From: Garcia nutans
Taxonomy: Eukaryota; Streptophyta; Magnoliopsida; Malpighiales; Euphorbiaceae
Direction: 5' to 3'
NCBI GenBank assembly: GCA_947685225.1
Contig: CANTUV010000072.1
Coordinates: forward strand, 7,750,001-7,814,000
Length of the DNA: 64,000 nt
The translations under genes were made by a program, and so were the position numbers. The notes beneath the pieces were generated by a model. That model had not been told where the DNA came from, did not search any database, and was given only the letters and a program-made list of their open reading frames with translations. Each line of letters opens with the position of its first letter. Positions within the stretch are counted from its first letter, which is position 1. Of this stretch, positions 34,038 through 45,532 are shown piece by piece.

Positions 34038-34346
34038 GGCAAGTAAATGCTCACTGTATCAATATGGCCAAAGGCCCACTATGGCATTAATGCCCACTGT
34101 ATATGATGTCACGGAGTGACCACTGAGAGAAAGGAACCAAAGGTTCGCTATGACGCAAAGCGTCCACTGATGGCATAGATGCCAATATCACTGGGACATA
34201 TATAAAAATGTCCTTTATGGCACAAAGTGCCCACTTTCGATATGGAACATAAATGTTCTCTATGGCACAGAGTGCCCACTGTCAATATGGGACATAAGTG
34301 TCCTCTATGGCACAGAGTGCCCACTTTCAATATGGCATAAAATGCC
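34038..34346. repeat. Array of about 13 adjacent short hairpins with covarying stems
   Basis: Each unit has a 4-6 base stem, a 2-4 base A-rich loop and a CACT-type linker. Clear units: GGCC-AAA-GGCC (34066-34076), GGCATTAATGCC (34083-34094), GTCAC-GGA-GTGAC (34108-34120), GAACC-AAA-GGTTC (34134-34146), GACGC-AAA-GCGTC (34152-34164), TGGCAT-AG-ATGCCA (34171-34184), GGACAT..ATGTCC (34194-34213), GGCAC-AAA-GTGCC (34219-34231), GAACAT-AA-ATGTTC (34245-34258), GGCAC-AGA-GTGCC (34264-34276), GGACA-TAAG-TGTCC (34290-34303), GGCAC-AGA-GTGCC (34309-34321), GGCAT-AAA-ATGCC (34334-34346). Stems vary but remain paired. Confidence 0.92.
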
Positions 34347-36734
34347 CACTATCACACCCTTTAGATAATCCGGAAACTAGATTTAACATCAATATCATTT
34401 CTTTCAATGGTATAAAGTATTGTCAGTTATAATATACTTTGAAATATAACACTTTCTCTTTGAATGGAATATAACACTTTCTCTTTGCAATGTTTGTTTC
34501 TTACTGTAAGTGTATAAGATATAAACAATCATTTCAAACACAACACATATACACATTATACTTATTTTCAAGTAGTTCAATTGATTTTAGTTATTCATCA
34601 ATCTTTATCTTTTCAAATCATTTCCATGTGTCCACTGAAATAATGAAATATACAAAGATTTCCACGCTTTACTTGTTTCATTCTTTTCTTAACATGTTAA
34701 CTTTAAGAGTACATGTACATTTATACTTTATTCTCTATGTCTCATACACACATTCACACACGCACACATATAAATGTATATATTGCAATCAATTAGTATT
34801 AAGTAACTCTTTAACACTTCTATATATAATATATCCCTTGTCTTTAATCACTAAATAATATTACAATCACGTATTTCATAAATACACAATATGTAAATCT
34901 CACATTCTTACTTTCATTACTCAATCCATTTGTATATACCTCTTTAGTTCATTAACTTGCTCTTCACATTATGTACAATCATTACTGATTTATCAATCTA
35001 TCATTCTTCTCACATTGCTTCGGAAATTATCTTATTTCATCATGAAGATGTTAAATCCACTAATCACTTGTAATTGTCATTTATCTTTTCTCTACCGTTA
35101 CACTTCTTTCACATATCCAATTACGTTTATCTATACTTTTCTCAAGTTTTCTTCACATTTCAATTTCATCATTTATTGGATTGATTTCATTTCACTCTTA
35201 TAAGCAATCTTTTGTCAATTATAACTATTTCCGTCGCTCTACTTTGTGAAGGTATCAGAAGGTGGAAATACGCATAAGCAAATACATGACCATGCAAGTG
35301 ATCATGCACATCACTGTTTCAATTATTTTCAAAGTTTTTTGAAAAATAGAAATATGCATAGCCAAATGCATATCCATATGAATGGTCTTACATGCCTCTA
35401 TTGAAATTGTCTTTCACAATTTTAAGGGGACAATTATATGCATGTCCATATGAATGATCATGCAACTCAATATTGGCATTTCTTCTCAAAGGTTGAAGAA
35501 TAGAAATTTACACAAGCATATGCATGACTATACAAATAATCATGCCTATCACTACTAGAATTTCTTTTCATGATTTAATCAATAAGTATTCATTAATTCA
35601 ACTCATACAAATTGAGGAAATAGGATCCTCAAAGCACAATCAAATTCAAATCTCAAATTCCATAACCATTTCAACCTTATTTTCTTTCACAACTTTATAT
35701 TAAATCATAAATGATTCAATGATAGATTGAATCATTGTTCTAGTTAAATACACATTTACATATTGCACGAAGAACTTTACTATCATAGAAGTAAAGTTTT
35801 CACAATTATTTATTACACCATATCTTTCACAAGTACTGGTGTTTTATCAATTCACAAATCCCTTTCATTAAATAGCACTCAATAGTATTCAAGCACTAAC
35901 CTCTTTATCAATACTCTTACATTACTTTTCATTTCAATCTTTTGTTTTGATGATGTTTTAGACGACAATAGAAGACACTAGAAATCTTTACATAAGTTTT
36001 AGGAATTTTATCCAATATACTCACTTATACAATAGTTTCGATGCATTCACGTTCTTTCATTTAACTATCACTTCAATCCTTAATGTTGAAACATTATAAA
36101 AACAATTACTTTTGACACTTTAACACTTCATTATCCATATTTCACATTTAAAGTACAGCTCGAATTCATTTCAAGCTAGAAAGGTATTTTCATAATTTCT
36201 TACCTCTTCGAAATCTTTTTCCACTATACGGATATTATCCATACTCGGATTTAATGTTACTCTTATTAAGGCTTATTTTCATCACTATCAGCTTCAAATG
36301 CTCTCATATCATAATCAGTCCACTTTGACACTCATATATTCACTCACTTAACGTAGAACATCAATACTTAATGTTGTACAACTTGACAATTCTCATTCTC
36401 GTAAGAAATTTCATGCTCGAAATTTATCTCTCTGTCATAATTCATTCCTCAAATTCCAATGAATTGTTACACTTCCACTGTGTTACTTTGACATATCTCT
36501 TTCACTACTCATATCTTGTTTTCTTTTCACTTCATTCTTTATCACAAATAGATCTAGTGAACTCCAAACAATACACTACGAATTGTCAATCAATTCTTAG
36601 CAAACATTCTATTACCATAAACATATGGAATATCAATTGTGTCACAACACATATCCACTTATTCACTTCACATAACTTAGACAATTACATTTCACTTCTC
36701 CCATAATTCCACATGCCAAAAACGCCTAAACCAC

Positions 36735-36746
36735 GCTCTGATACCA
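36735..36746 (-). other. Primer-binding site, initiator tRNA-Met
   Basis: Minus strand TGGTATCAGAGC, the standard plant iMet primer site, just inside the 5' LTR of the LARD-like element. Confidence 0.92.
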
Positions 36747-36751
36747 CTAAA

Positions 36752-39528
36752 TGTAACATCCTCTGACAATTCTTATATAAAAACTACCAGAGAATGTTAT
36801 TCAATATACTTTTCACTCTCCAATCAATTCAGAGAAAACTCTCTTCATAAATAAAATTTTTGAAATAATAATACAATCTGCATATCACAACACTTATAGG
36901 TCCAATGTTTAGACCAATTTCCAATATCTCCAATAATCTGAATAGAAATTATAAATAAGATAAACTTTATAAGTTCATCAAATCAAATAAATAAGCAATA
37001 CATTTCTTTCATGATACTCATTCACTAGAATCTCAAACTTCATTCTTTAAATACATATATCCTCTTATGTTACAAAATTTATACAATCTCTCAAATAGCC
37101 AAACTGAAGTATCTATATACATTTATAACTTATGAATACAATATACATAAGATCTTCATCCGTTCTTATCTTGCTCCGATGTCCTGATACCTGTGTGTCC
37201 AAAAACAATTCTAACACGCTAAGCAAAGCTTAGTGGTGCTTGTATACACAAATTTTATCACTTAATATTAAAGAAATATACTTATGAAAATATAGTAATA
37301 ACACTTAGTTTTAAGAAGTATTTCAATATATGAACTAATTTCAGTAACAAATCAAAATACCATGTTGATTACACAAAATAATAATTATCCCTGTATAAAA
37401 GTTATCATATAATACAATACTTTCGCTATTGCAACTTGTCTCATTAAGAATCATTTTATTCAAGACTTGTTTTCTCATTTGATAACATTGTTCACAATAC
37501 GCTTATTTTGTTTTTCAATAAGTCTTATAGGATCATTTCATTCAATCTATACTTTTTAGCACTTACATCTAGTACTATACTTTCGAGAACTTTGTATCTC
37601 ACATCATGTTATACACTTTCAATCATTTGATATACTTTGGAGCACTTTGTATCTCACATCATTATATACACTTTAAATCATTTGATTAATTCAATACACT
37701 GAGCATAACATTTCCATTGCGTTCATTAGAACTTTCACTTGTAAGCATATATATATAAACAATCACTTTTACACTGGAACACAATACTTCACATTTATTT
37801 CATTAGTCACACTACCATGTTCACATATATTTTCATTAATTGTGCCCATACATACTAAACTTAGATCATAAGTTTGGATAACATGTTAGTGTAGCAATCT
37901 CAAGAATTTATAATGGCAATTATGCCCACTATCACTAATAACACATTCTGTCCATTAAAGGCACGAGGTGCCCACTATCACTGTGGCTATCCATCCTCTG
38001 GCTAGCCATTCAATCCAAAGCTAGATATAAACTTAGTATGATTTGGGCAATTCATTAATTTTGATGAACACTACATTGTTTATTTCATTTCATTGGTATT
38101 ATACTCTTATCAACATTTGGTAGGATATATATGTGTGTCACATATCTAAAGTTTATCACTCGTTTTCATACATTTAACACATTAACACAAAAGTATGGAC
38201 TATACACATATTAGTCTCATGTCATTGATTAGCACTCACTTGTTTATATAAACACTCACTTGTTTATATAAACACTTGTTTATATTTCACTTGTTTATAT
38301 TATTTCATTAGTACATTACTCTTATCAATATTTAGTATGATATATATATATATATATATTTGTCACTTATCTCAAGTTTCTCACTCTTTTTCATGCATTT
38401 AACACATACACATGAAGTCTCAATACAATTATTCACATATTAGTCTCATACTAGGCCCGTAGATCACAAATTACAAGCAAAAAACATTATTTAGGTACCC
38501 CACGGCCGTGGTATCTCAACCCCACGCCCGTGGGATCCCAAATGAAGCTGTAAAATAAGTTTGAAGACCCCACGGTCGTGGCCTTGAAGGGCCACGGTCG
38601 TGGCATATAAAACTCCTCTGTTTTATCGAATTTTTTTGAAGAAATAGCATCACTTTCAATCCCACGGTCGTGGCACTCAATTGCCATGGCCGTGGCATTG
38701 ATTTTGGGACTGTTTTCGAAGTAAAATCATGTATTCTGCACTTTTAACTTCATTAAACACAAACATGTTTAAGATCTAAGATCAAAATGTATCAAACTCA
38801 AAGTTTTGATAGAAAAAGAATTCATATCAAATATTTTACCACAACTTCACTCAATCAAACTTTCAATCATTTCCTATGAATAAAACCAACATCAAACCAT
38901 TCAATTCTCCTAAAGGGTGAGTTAAGGATCAAAACCCATCATATAAAAGTTATTTTCACTCATCAATCTATTTAATCAATATTTTCAAGAAATATATCAT
39001 TATACATAACTCAATCATTCAATTGAATCATTAAAACTCATAAAAATTCATATTTTTGCAAAGTATAAATCAAAAGCACATACCTTGTTGATAATCACCA
39101 CTTTTCCAACTTAATCTTCTCAACACTTATATTTAGATGTGATCTTATCTTAGTTTTGATTCAAATCATAGAAAAAGAGAAGAAAGAAGAAAGTTTGATG
39201 GTGTTGGTGATGGTGGCGTGGAGAGAAGAAGGAAGAAAGAAATCAGAAAATTCTACACAATTGACACATATACACACATATATATAATATTTTTAATCTA
39301 GTGAGGGAATGCTCATAATAACTATAGTGCACCCTCATTCTTAACCATTGATTCTAAATCGAGTTTTAACATCATAAAACAGTAACAATAATCTCTTCAG
39401 TAAAGTTTTAAGATATACAATTTACTATTCTTTACGTATAGCATTTATCCACTATACTTTTGTCACTATACACTATCAATTTTTCATTATTAGTTAAAAT
39501 GTCCCTGATTAAAATCTTGACCATTACA
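36752..39528 (-). repeat. 5' LTR of LARD-like element
   Basis: Same landmarks as the partner LTR; the palindromic module (38500-38700) is better preserved here (CCACGGCCGTGG, CCACGGTCGTGGC). Contains a longer TA microsatellite (38341-38360). Confidence 0.95.
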
Positions 39529-39965
39529 ACTGAACTAGCAAAGAGGCATAAATTTTTAGACTTGGGGGCTCCTTTGTCAAAAATATTGGAGAATCTAATG
39601 AAGAAGGGATTATTCCCCTCGACCTTTGCCAAATTCTTTGCCCTTAAAATTTGATACTAAGGCTTTTTGTCAATTTCATCAAACACAAGGTGCTTGCAAT
39701 TAAAACATGAGATCCAAATTTTAATTGACAGTGGTAAGCTGCCTGAGCCTGATAAGATCAACACTAAGAATAAGCCTTTGCCTAAAATTGGAAGGGCGCC
39801 ACCGCTTGCAACCTTCATGAAGAGTTTTATCTTGTCATCTCATCATTATATGGATAGAGAAGTTGCTAAAGAGGATGTACTACTAAACATGTTTGGATTA
39901 ACTGTTGATGATGAAGCAATGGTCCTTAATGATGAAAAAATCCTTGCCCTTGATATGTCTAAATA
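39529..39965 (+). pseudogene. gag: Tat-1 Gag, C-terminal part
   Basis: After the target duplication the frame aligns with the Tat-2 Gag end (FLDLGAPLSKILENLMKKGL against the Tat-2 FLELGKSLSWVLNKL type). A stop at about 39652 and a deletion destroy the zinc knuckle: CQFHQ is present but the G-H-x4-C half is missing. A shifted frame continues LKHEIQILIDSGKLPEPDK to a stop at 39964-39966. No pol frame follows. Confidence 0.8.
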
Positions 39966-39966
39966 A

Positions 39967-40665
39967 ATGAAGTATCTTCAACGCTAACTCAACGAACTTT
40001 CCTTAGCTTGAATGTTGCTTTTCAATTTTACTTTTTTAATATTTTGGAACTATTGTGTTTTTCAAATTTAAAGTTTCCTGAAATAAATTATTTTCATCAA
40101 AATTTTTGTTGGTCTTTGTTTATTTCGGTGCTCAACCGATGAGGAAACTAGCTTGATATTCATGAATTAATATATTTATGCATCATGACTTGAATGACTT
40201 TACTAGGTGAGGGAATTGCTCTATGGCATTGAGTTGTGTATGCTTACTTAGAGAGGGCTCCTGCATAATTACCTTTGTCTAGGTCCTAGTCAATCTTAGA
40301 ACATGCTTTGACAAACTTTCGAGGCGAAATTGAACTCTGCTTATTTAAGGGAGAGATGATCTAGGCATTGTTTGGTTAGCCAACAACTTGTATCCACCCT
40401 ATTAAATATCAATCCCTAGTTGTCCCTTTGAGCCTTCATAAAATTTTAGCTTTCTTTTCAATTGCTTACAAACCCCAATAACCTACCTTGAGCTATTGTG
40501 ATACATTTGACAAGTTTTATGATCACTAAGATGAAGAGCAAGAAGATCAAAGAAAGAAATGAATAGTCAAGACCATGAAGATAGTTGAAATTATCAAGAC
40601 CATAAAGGTAGTTGAAGTTTTCAAGACCATAAGCATAGTTGAAGTTCTCAAGACCATAAGGATGG
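39967..40665 (+). other. Tat-1 3' non-coding region, first part
   Basis: Related to the complement of 20100-20778 in Tat-2. Near the end, three 35-base units AAGACCATAAGGATAGTTGAAGTT-like (about 40565-40665) run up to the solo LTR. No gene. Confidence 0.65.
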
Positions 40666-42429
40666 TGTGAGCAGGGATTTTTGCCCCCACTCCCGGTGGA
40701 ATGGTTCTTGCAACTTCGGCACTGTTTAGGCTTGGGGCCTTAGAGAACACAGACCTAAGTCCAGAAAAAATGGAGTCGACACTCGGACAGACCGGGAAAA
40801 ATAAAGGGGTGGATGACTCGATTCCTAAGGAATCCCCAACCCCCTAATGGGTTCGAAAAGTTGGGCACGTGTGGGGAAGGTGAGAAATGGCCCAGTACCC
40901 CCACAACGCCCGATTCATTGGAACCGTCCTCCTTTACAGGTCTTAATATTATAAAATTCTTAAGTATAACAATACTATCCATATTACACACAATAATTAA
41001 AATAAAGCATCGATATATTAAAATCAGAGCAATGTCCAAATAAAGCAAATAAATGGACACCCATCGAAGGATGGAAACATGTCCTTACATCTCATGCCTA
41101 AATAGGACACCCACCGAAAGGTAGAAACATGTCCTTTACATTGGTTCTAAAATAGAAAAGCAATTTAAATTACATGATATTTAACTAATGAGGTACCCAC
41201 CAAGTGGAAACATACCTCTTACAACATTTGGAAATCTAAATAAATTGATAAAAGTAAATAACCATTCATAATAAATAAATCATTCATCAAAGGTACTAAA
41301 TATCAATAGAAAGTAAACATCCATCCATGATAAATTAAATAAACCAAGTATTGAACTCAAATAAATTAAAGCATATAAAATATATCAAAGCATAATTAAA
41401 TACAAAATTGAATAAGGAAATAAAAATATAAATTATAGCTACTGTTTCCATTTAGGGTTCTTTATTTCATGTGTTTAGGGTCTTGGAATTTATGGAATTA
41501 GGCTACTGTGACTTTAAGAGAATTAAAATGAATTAAAGTTTTATGATTCAAGAAGTTGGTAAAATTCTTTGATTAACCAAATTTGGGTTTGTTATGTAAG
41601 ATCATGAAACTAGGGTTTCGACACTTTAAAATATTAAGTTTTGTGATTTACAGTTAATAAATTGTTGTTTTGAGCTTACTGTGTAAAATTATAATATTTA
41701 TATTTATATGGTTTTTAAAGTTTTAAAGGATTTGGGTTTAGAAAAATTAGGGTTTAGGTTAGCTAGTTTAAGGTTTATTGTTTAGTTTTAACGTTGAATT
41801 ATGGTTTTAGAAAATTTTAATTAGGGTTTCGGTGAATGTATGAAGCTTTTAGGGTTTGAAAATCAATTTGATAATTTTATGAAGTTTTATGAAATAAACA
41901 AATGATTTAAAGTTCATAAAAGCAAAAAAGAAGTTTTTAAGGCTTTTGGAAAGAAACAGAACTCAATTTAGGGTTTTATAAATTTAGAAAGCAAATTTTG
42001 GTTTTGGGGTTTTGAAGAAACAAAATTAATAACTTTAAACTTTTTAGAAAATAAAGCAACGAAATAAGATTTTCAAAGTATTTAGAAACAAAGGAAACTA
42101 TTTAAGGTATTTAGAAACAAAGATCAAATTATAACATCATCAAAGATTGAAGATTTGTGTGTGTAATCTTATGGATCAAATCAATAATGAAGCTACTGTA
42201 AGAAAAAAAAAATTAAAGATTCAAACCTTCTGCGTTGGTTCCACCAAAAAAAATTATTTTCTGGATGAACAAAGACAAAAGCAGTTGCTACCTTTGATGA
42301 ATTGTTAATAGCTTTCCTTGTTGCTCTCAAATCCGAAATCTCAAATTCAAAGTTCCCTTCAAATTCCGATCCAATTTTTGATCAATTTTCTCTCTTTTCT
42401 CCCCCACTCTTTTTTGTGTTGTTTAGTCC

Positions 42430-42441
42430 ATATTTATATAA
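42430..42441 (-). promoter_or_regulatory. TATA box of solo Tat LTR
   Basis: Minus strand CTTATATAAATA, about 140 bases downstream (element sense) of the 13-base palindrome. Confidence 0.55.
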
Positions 42442-42582
42442 GAATTTATGATATAATTCTAGTTATTCATGGTATTTAATCCTAATTTGGAAAAGGAAAC
42501 CGAAACCTAATTGTATTAGGTTTAGAAAAATTTTGCGTCAGAAAATTTTGTTGGCAAAAAAAACTGTTGTGGAAAATCCTGC

Positions 42583-42611
42583 CAGTGAAATGGCCTTCGG
42601 CCATTTCACTG
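42583..42611. repeat. 13-base perfect palindrome in solo LTR U3
   Basis: CAGTGAAATGGCC, loop TTC, GGCCATTTCACTG. A variant of the GAAATGGCC palindromes of Tat-1, with a longer arm. Confidence 0.92.
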
Positions 42612-42793
42612 CAATCTGACCTCTTTTTTTATTTATATATTTTTTTGTTTATTTTTTTAAAGCAAATATTACTTACCTAAAATAACAAAAATTGTTTTGG
42701 ACTAAAAAATATATTGGACAACATAAAAATTATTTTGGACTAATAAAAATATATTGAACCAGACCGGGATAAAAATTAAGGGTCGACAGATGG

Positions 42794-44640
42794 TTAAAGT
42801 TTTCTTAATGTTTCCAATATATCAAGACCACATTAGAGTAACAAATAATTTATCCCTATTAAAGAAGATTTATGTTACTCCACTCATCCATTACCCAAGT
42901 TAGTACAAACAAGACAACTCTTTTAGAGCTAGAACCAAACAAAAAAAACAAAAAAAAAAGAGAAGAAAAAAGAAAAAGGGACAAAAGAAAAGAAAAGAGA
43001 AAAAAAAACAACAACAAAAAAAAGAAAGATAAAACCTAAAAGGCAGTTCAGAAAGCCAACTGAGTTCTCTTTTACCTAAAGCAGCAAAAGACTTCCATTT
43101 GGTTTATAAGGACAGTTTGACTTGAATTGGTCAAACCCAACCAAAGATTCAATCAAAATTGGAGAAAAAAAAAGGAGGAAGACCATCTAGTTCTTGAAAG
43201 TTCTGTATTTGACAGTCCTACAAGGAAGAGGGATGAAATGATAAAATGCTCAAAGAAAAGGAAGAGCAAGAAAAATAAAAAAGAAAGAAAAGGGAGAAGA
43301 AGAAAAGAAATGAATTTGGGTACCAAACTTTTTGCAAGGGCAAAGACTGTCCTAATCAAGATCCAGAATAATGCCAAGAAGATAGAAAGAATTTAGAGTC
43401 TAGCAAGATTACTCCCAGTTGCCTAAAGTTCAAACAAGAAATTTGTAGTGTGAAGGTTTGTCCATTGTGTCACATCGGCTCCAACTTACAAATGGCCTTC
43501 ATTTAACCGATGTCCCTTATAGGCCCCATTCTAAGCCTATCAAAGACCTGTTGATCTCTCTTGATAGGTAAAGTCTATTAGTGGAGATAGTTTGAATAAG
43601 CATGCATATGAGATAGACAATATTTAAACTCAATGAGACCTTTGGCCAAGTAATGTGTATGTGCCTATCTGAAGTGCAACAGTTCTTGCTTAAATAGAAA
43701 TGATTCCCAAGTTTAGTATGGTAACTAGGGTTGTCATGTTATAGATATGTTAATTTGGAAAAATCAAGTCCTGAGGTACATTGACATTGATTTGGCAAAG
43801 CCAACATTTGATTTCAAAATCAAAATTCAAAGAATAAAAAATGTTTTTGTCACATGAAGCCTTCAAGTTAAGGGGAGTATGTTGAACTGTCAAACCTTGA
43901 AGAACACATTGGGCAAAGGAAATGATTATTGGCAAGATCATGAAGAAGATACCAGCTGACATGCTAAATCATAATTGAAAATGGGTGTATCTCTGCTGTT
44001 TGGGGCCTCCATTATTCATGTTTCCAACATCTTAAAGATAAAAGCCATAAGTGTGAAGCATCCTGTCATTATGAAACAAGACTTGAACTAGCGTTAAAAA
44101 GGAACGAATGAAAATACTTCTGCCGATCACCTCAATTTGTGAGTCAATGGAATGACTTTAAGTATCATTCATGCATATCATGCATACATGAGCATATCAC
44201 ATTGCACTTTCTTGTCTTGTATTGTCTATTCTTTATTAAAGTGAATAGTAAACACCCTATGAAGTAAATAATCAAAAGAAGATATCAAATCAGGGGGGCA
44301 TGGAAAGCCCATTTCTTGAGAAAGTTCAAGTAATTTTGCAAAGAGAAGAAATACATGCTTTTGCGAAGAACTAGACAACAAGAACATCAATCAAGGCTTG
44401 CATGGAAAAAAATCTTTGGTTTAAGCCTACATAGGGGGCAAAGTTTCTCGTTTTCAATTTTTTGAGTTTATATTTCAAACTCGCTTCTAATCTTTTACCA
44501 CGCAGGGGGGCAAGGAGAGGATATAAGGTCTAATTAAAAATAGTTGAATTTTTGCAAAAAGGAAGAACAAAAGAATGGAACATTGGAACTATCAAAAGAA
44601 TGAAGATGCAAAGACAAAAGATCAATCCGGCTAGAAGAGC
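42794..44640 (+). other. Tat-1 3' non-coding region, second part
   Basis: Counterpart of 18421-20100 of Tat-2. A/G-rich low-complexity stretch at 42935-43035, basic chance frame at 43127-43396. Three PPT-like tracts (CAGGGGGGCA about 44292, TAGGGGGCAAAG about 44435, CAGGGGGGCAAGG about 44505). No gene recognised. Confidence 0.65.
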
Positions 44641-44900
44641 TGAAGTCAATATAGGACAAATTTCAAGGATAAAGATCCATTTTCAAAGGTGAAGACCTGA
44701 TTCCAAGGATGAAGATCCAATTTCAAGGGGTGAAGACCCAAAGTCTAAAGGATGAAGATCCACTTTCAAAGGTAAAGATCCAAGGATGAAGATCCATTTT
44801 CAAAGGTAAAGATCCAATGCTAAGGATGAAAATCCAAGGTCCAATGATGAAGATCCATTTTGAGGGTGAAAAACCACAATGCACAGAACAGCCGGAGCAG
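44640..44900 (+). repeat. Tandem GGATGAAGATCC array in Tat-1 3' UTR
   Basis: Imperfect units AAGGATGAAGATCCATTTTC and AAAGGTGAAGACC, about eight copies of 25-40 bases. Complementary units occur at 5140-5235. Confidence 0.8.
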
Positions 44901-45045
44901 TCAGACTTTTCAGCTGATAAAAGGTCAGTCAAATCAAATTCAATCTCGGGTCCAAGTACCCAAAACAAATTCAAGTAACCATCTCATTAAAAATTAAGTC
45001 TTATTGCTTTTCACTTCTTTTACTAAAGTCTCAGATCAATCAAGC

Positions 45046-45056
45046 AGGGGGCAAAC
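45046..45056 (+). other. Polypurine tract of Tat-1
   Basis: AGGGGGCAAAC directly before the TGTAGACCC start of the 3' LTR, shared (complemented) with 4184 and 17149. Confidence 0.85.
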
Positions 45057-45204
45057 TGTAGACCCTTAATTTTTTACCAGTCCAGTCCAATATATTTTAA
45101 TTAGTCCAAAATAATTTTTGTGTTATCTTGATTAAAAAATATTTGTTTTAGTAATTAATAAAAAATAAAAAATAATAGTAATAACAAATAAATAAAAATA
45201 AAAA

Positions 45205-45365
45205 TCGACGATGAAAAAATTGGAGACGAATTTTTCGTCGCCGAAAAACATTATTTTTACGAAATGGCCGTGGGCCATTTCGCTCGCAGGAGTTTTTTGC
45301 GGACATTTCGCCTGCAGAATTTTTCTGCTGACGAAATGGCCCGCAGCCCACCCAGCATGCCAACC
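45205..45365. repeat. GC-rich palindromic U3 module (Tat-1 3' LTR)
   Basis: 10-base perfect stem at 45260-45282 and half-copies CATTTCGCCTGCAG and GACGAAATGGCCCGCAG to 45350. Confidence 0.85.
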
Positions 45366-45522
45366 CTCTCAAATTTCGACGGCAATCCTCGCAGCAGTTT
45401 TTTTTGCCTGCGAAATTTTTTTGACGCAATTTTTTTCGAAACCAAATTCTATTTGGTTTTGGTTTCCTTTTCTTAATTAATGTTAGTTTCCGAAAACAAG
45501 TTGAATTAATCATCCAAATTTC

Positions 45523-45532
45523 CTATAAATAA
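45523..45532 (+). promoter_or_regulatory. TATA box, Tat-1 3' LTR
   Basis: CTATAAATAA, as in the 5' LTR. Could drive read-out into the Copia fragment to the right. Confidence 0.65.

Larger units (their letters stand above)
33672..36751 (-). other. Non-coding interior of LARD-like element
   Basis: About 3.1 kb, AT-rich and strongly G-poor on the plus strand, without a recognisable gene. Frames at 34490-34858 and 36371-36706 are hydrophobic chance frames. It carries PPT, PBS, the hairpin array at 34038-34346 and a looser set of GCATATGCATGACCAT-like repeats at 35260-35550. Confidence 0.8.
30849..39528 (-). mobile_element. LARD-like non-coding LTR retrotransposon (chromovirus-derived)
   Basis: Two long LTRs (30849-33671, 36752-39528) enclose 3080 bases without any pol or gag. 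Target duplication ACTGA (30844-30848, 39529-39533) is perfect. On the minus strand the 5' LTR ends GTTACA, then a 5-base gap and TGGTATCAGAGC (complement of 36735-36746), the initiator tRNA-Met primer site. The polypurine tract (complement of TTCTCCCCCAC, 33673-33683) lies next to the 3' LTR, preceded by AATTTCGAGGACGAAATTT, the sequence context at the end of chromovirus pol (compare 57553-57573). It is therefore a coding-less derivative of a Tekay/Del-type chromovirus, mobilised in trans. Confidence 0.92.
40666..42788 (-). repeat. Solo Tat LTR inside Tat-1
   Basis: TGTGAGCAGGG...GGGTCGACA, flanked on both sides by GATGG (40661-40665, 42789-42793), a perfect target duplication, with no internal sequence. 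Formed by recombination between the two LTRs of a full element. Carries a 13-base hairpin (42583-42611). Confidence 0.95.

Noticed and set aside
34038..34346. Possible CRISPR array
   Set aside because: Units are self-complementary with changing stems and no constant repeat/unique spacer pattern, and the setting is a plant retrotransposon.
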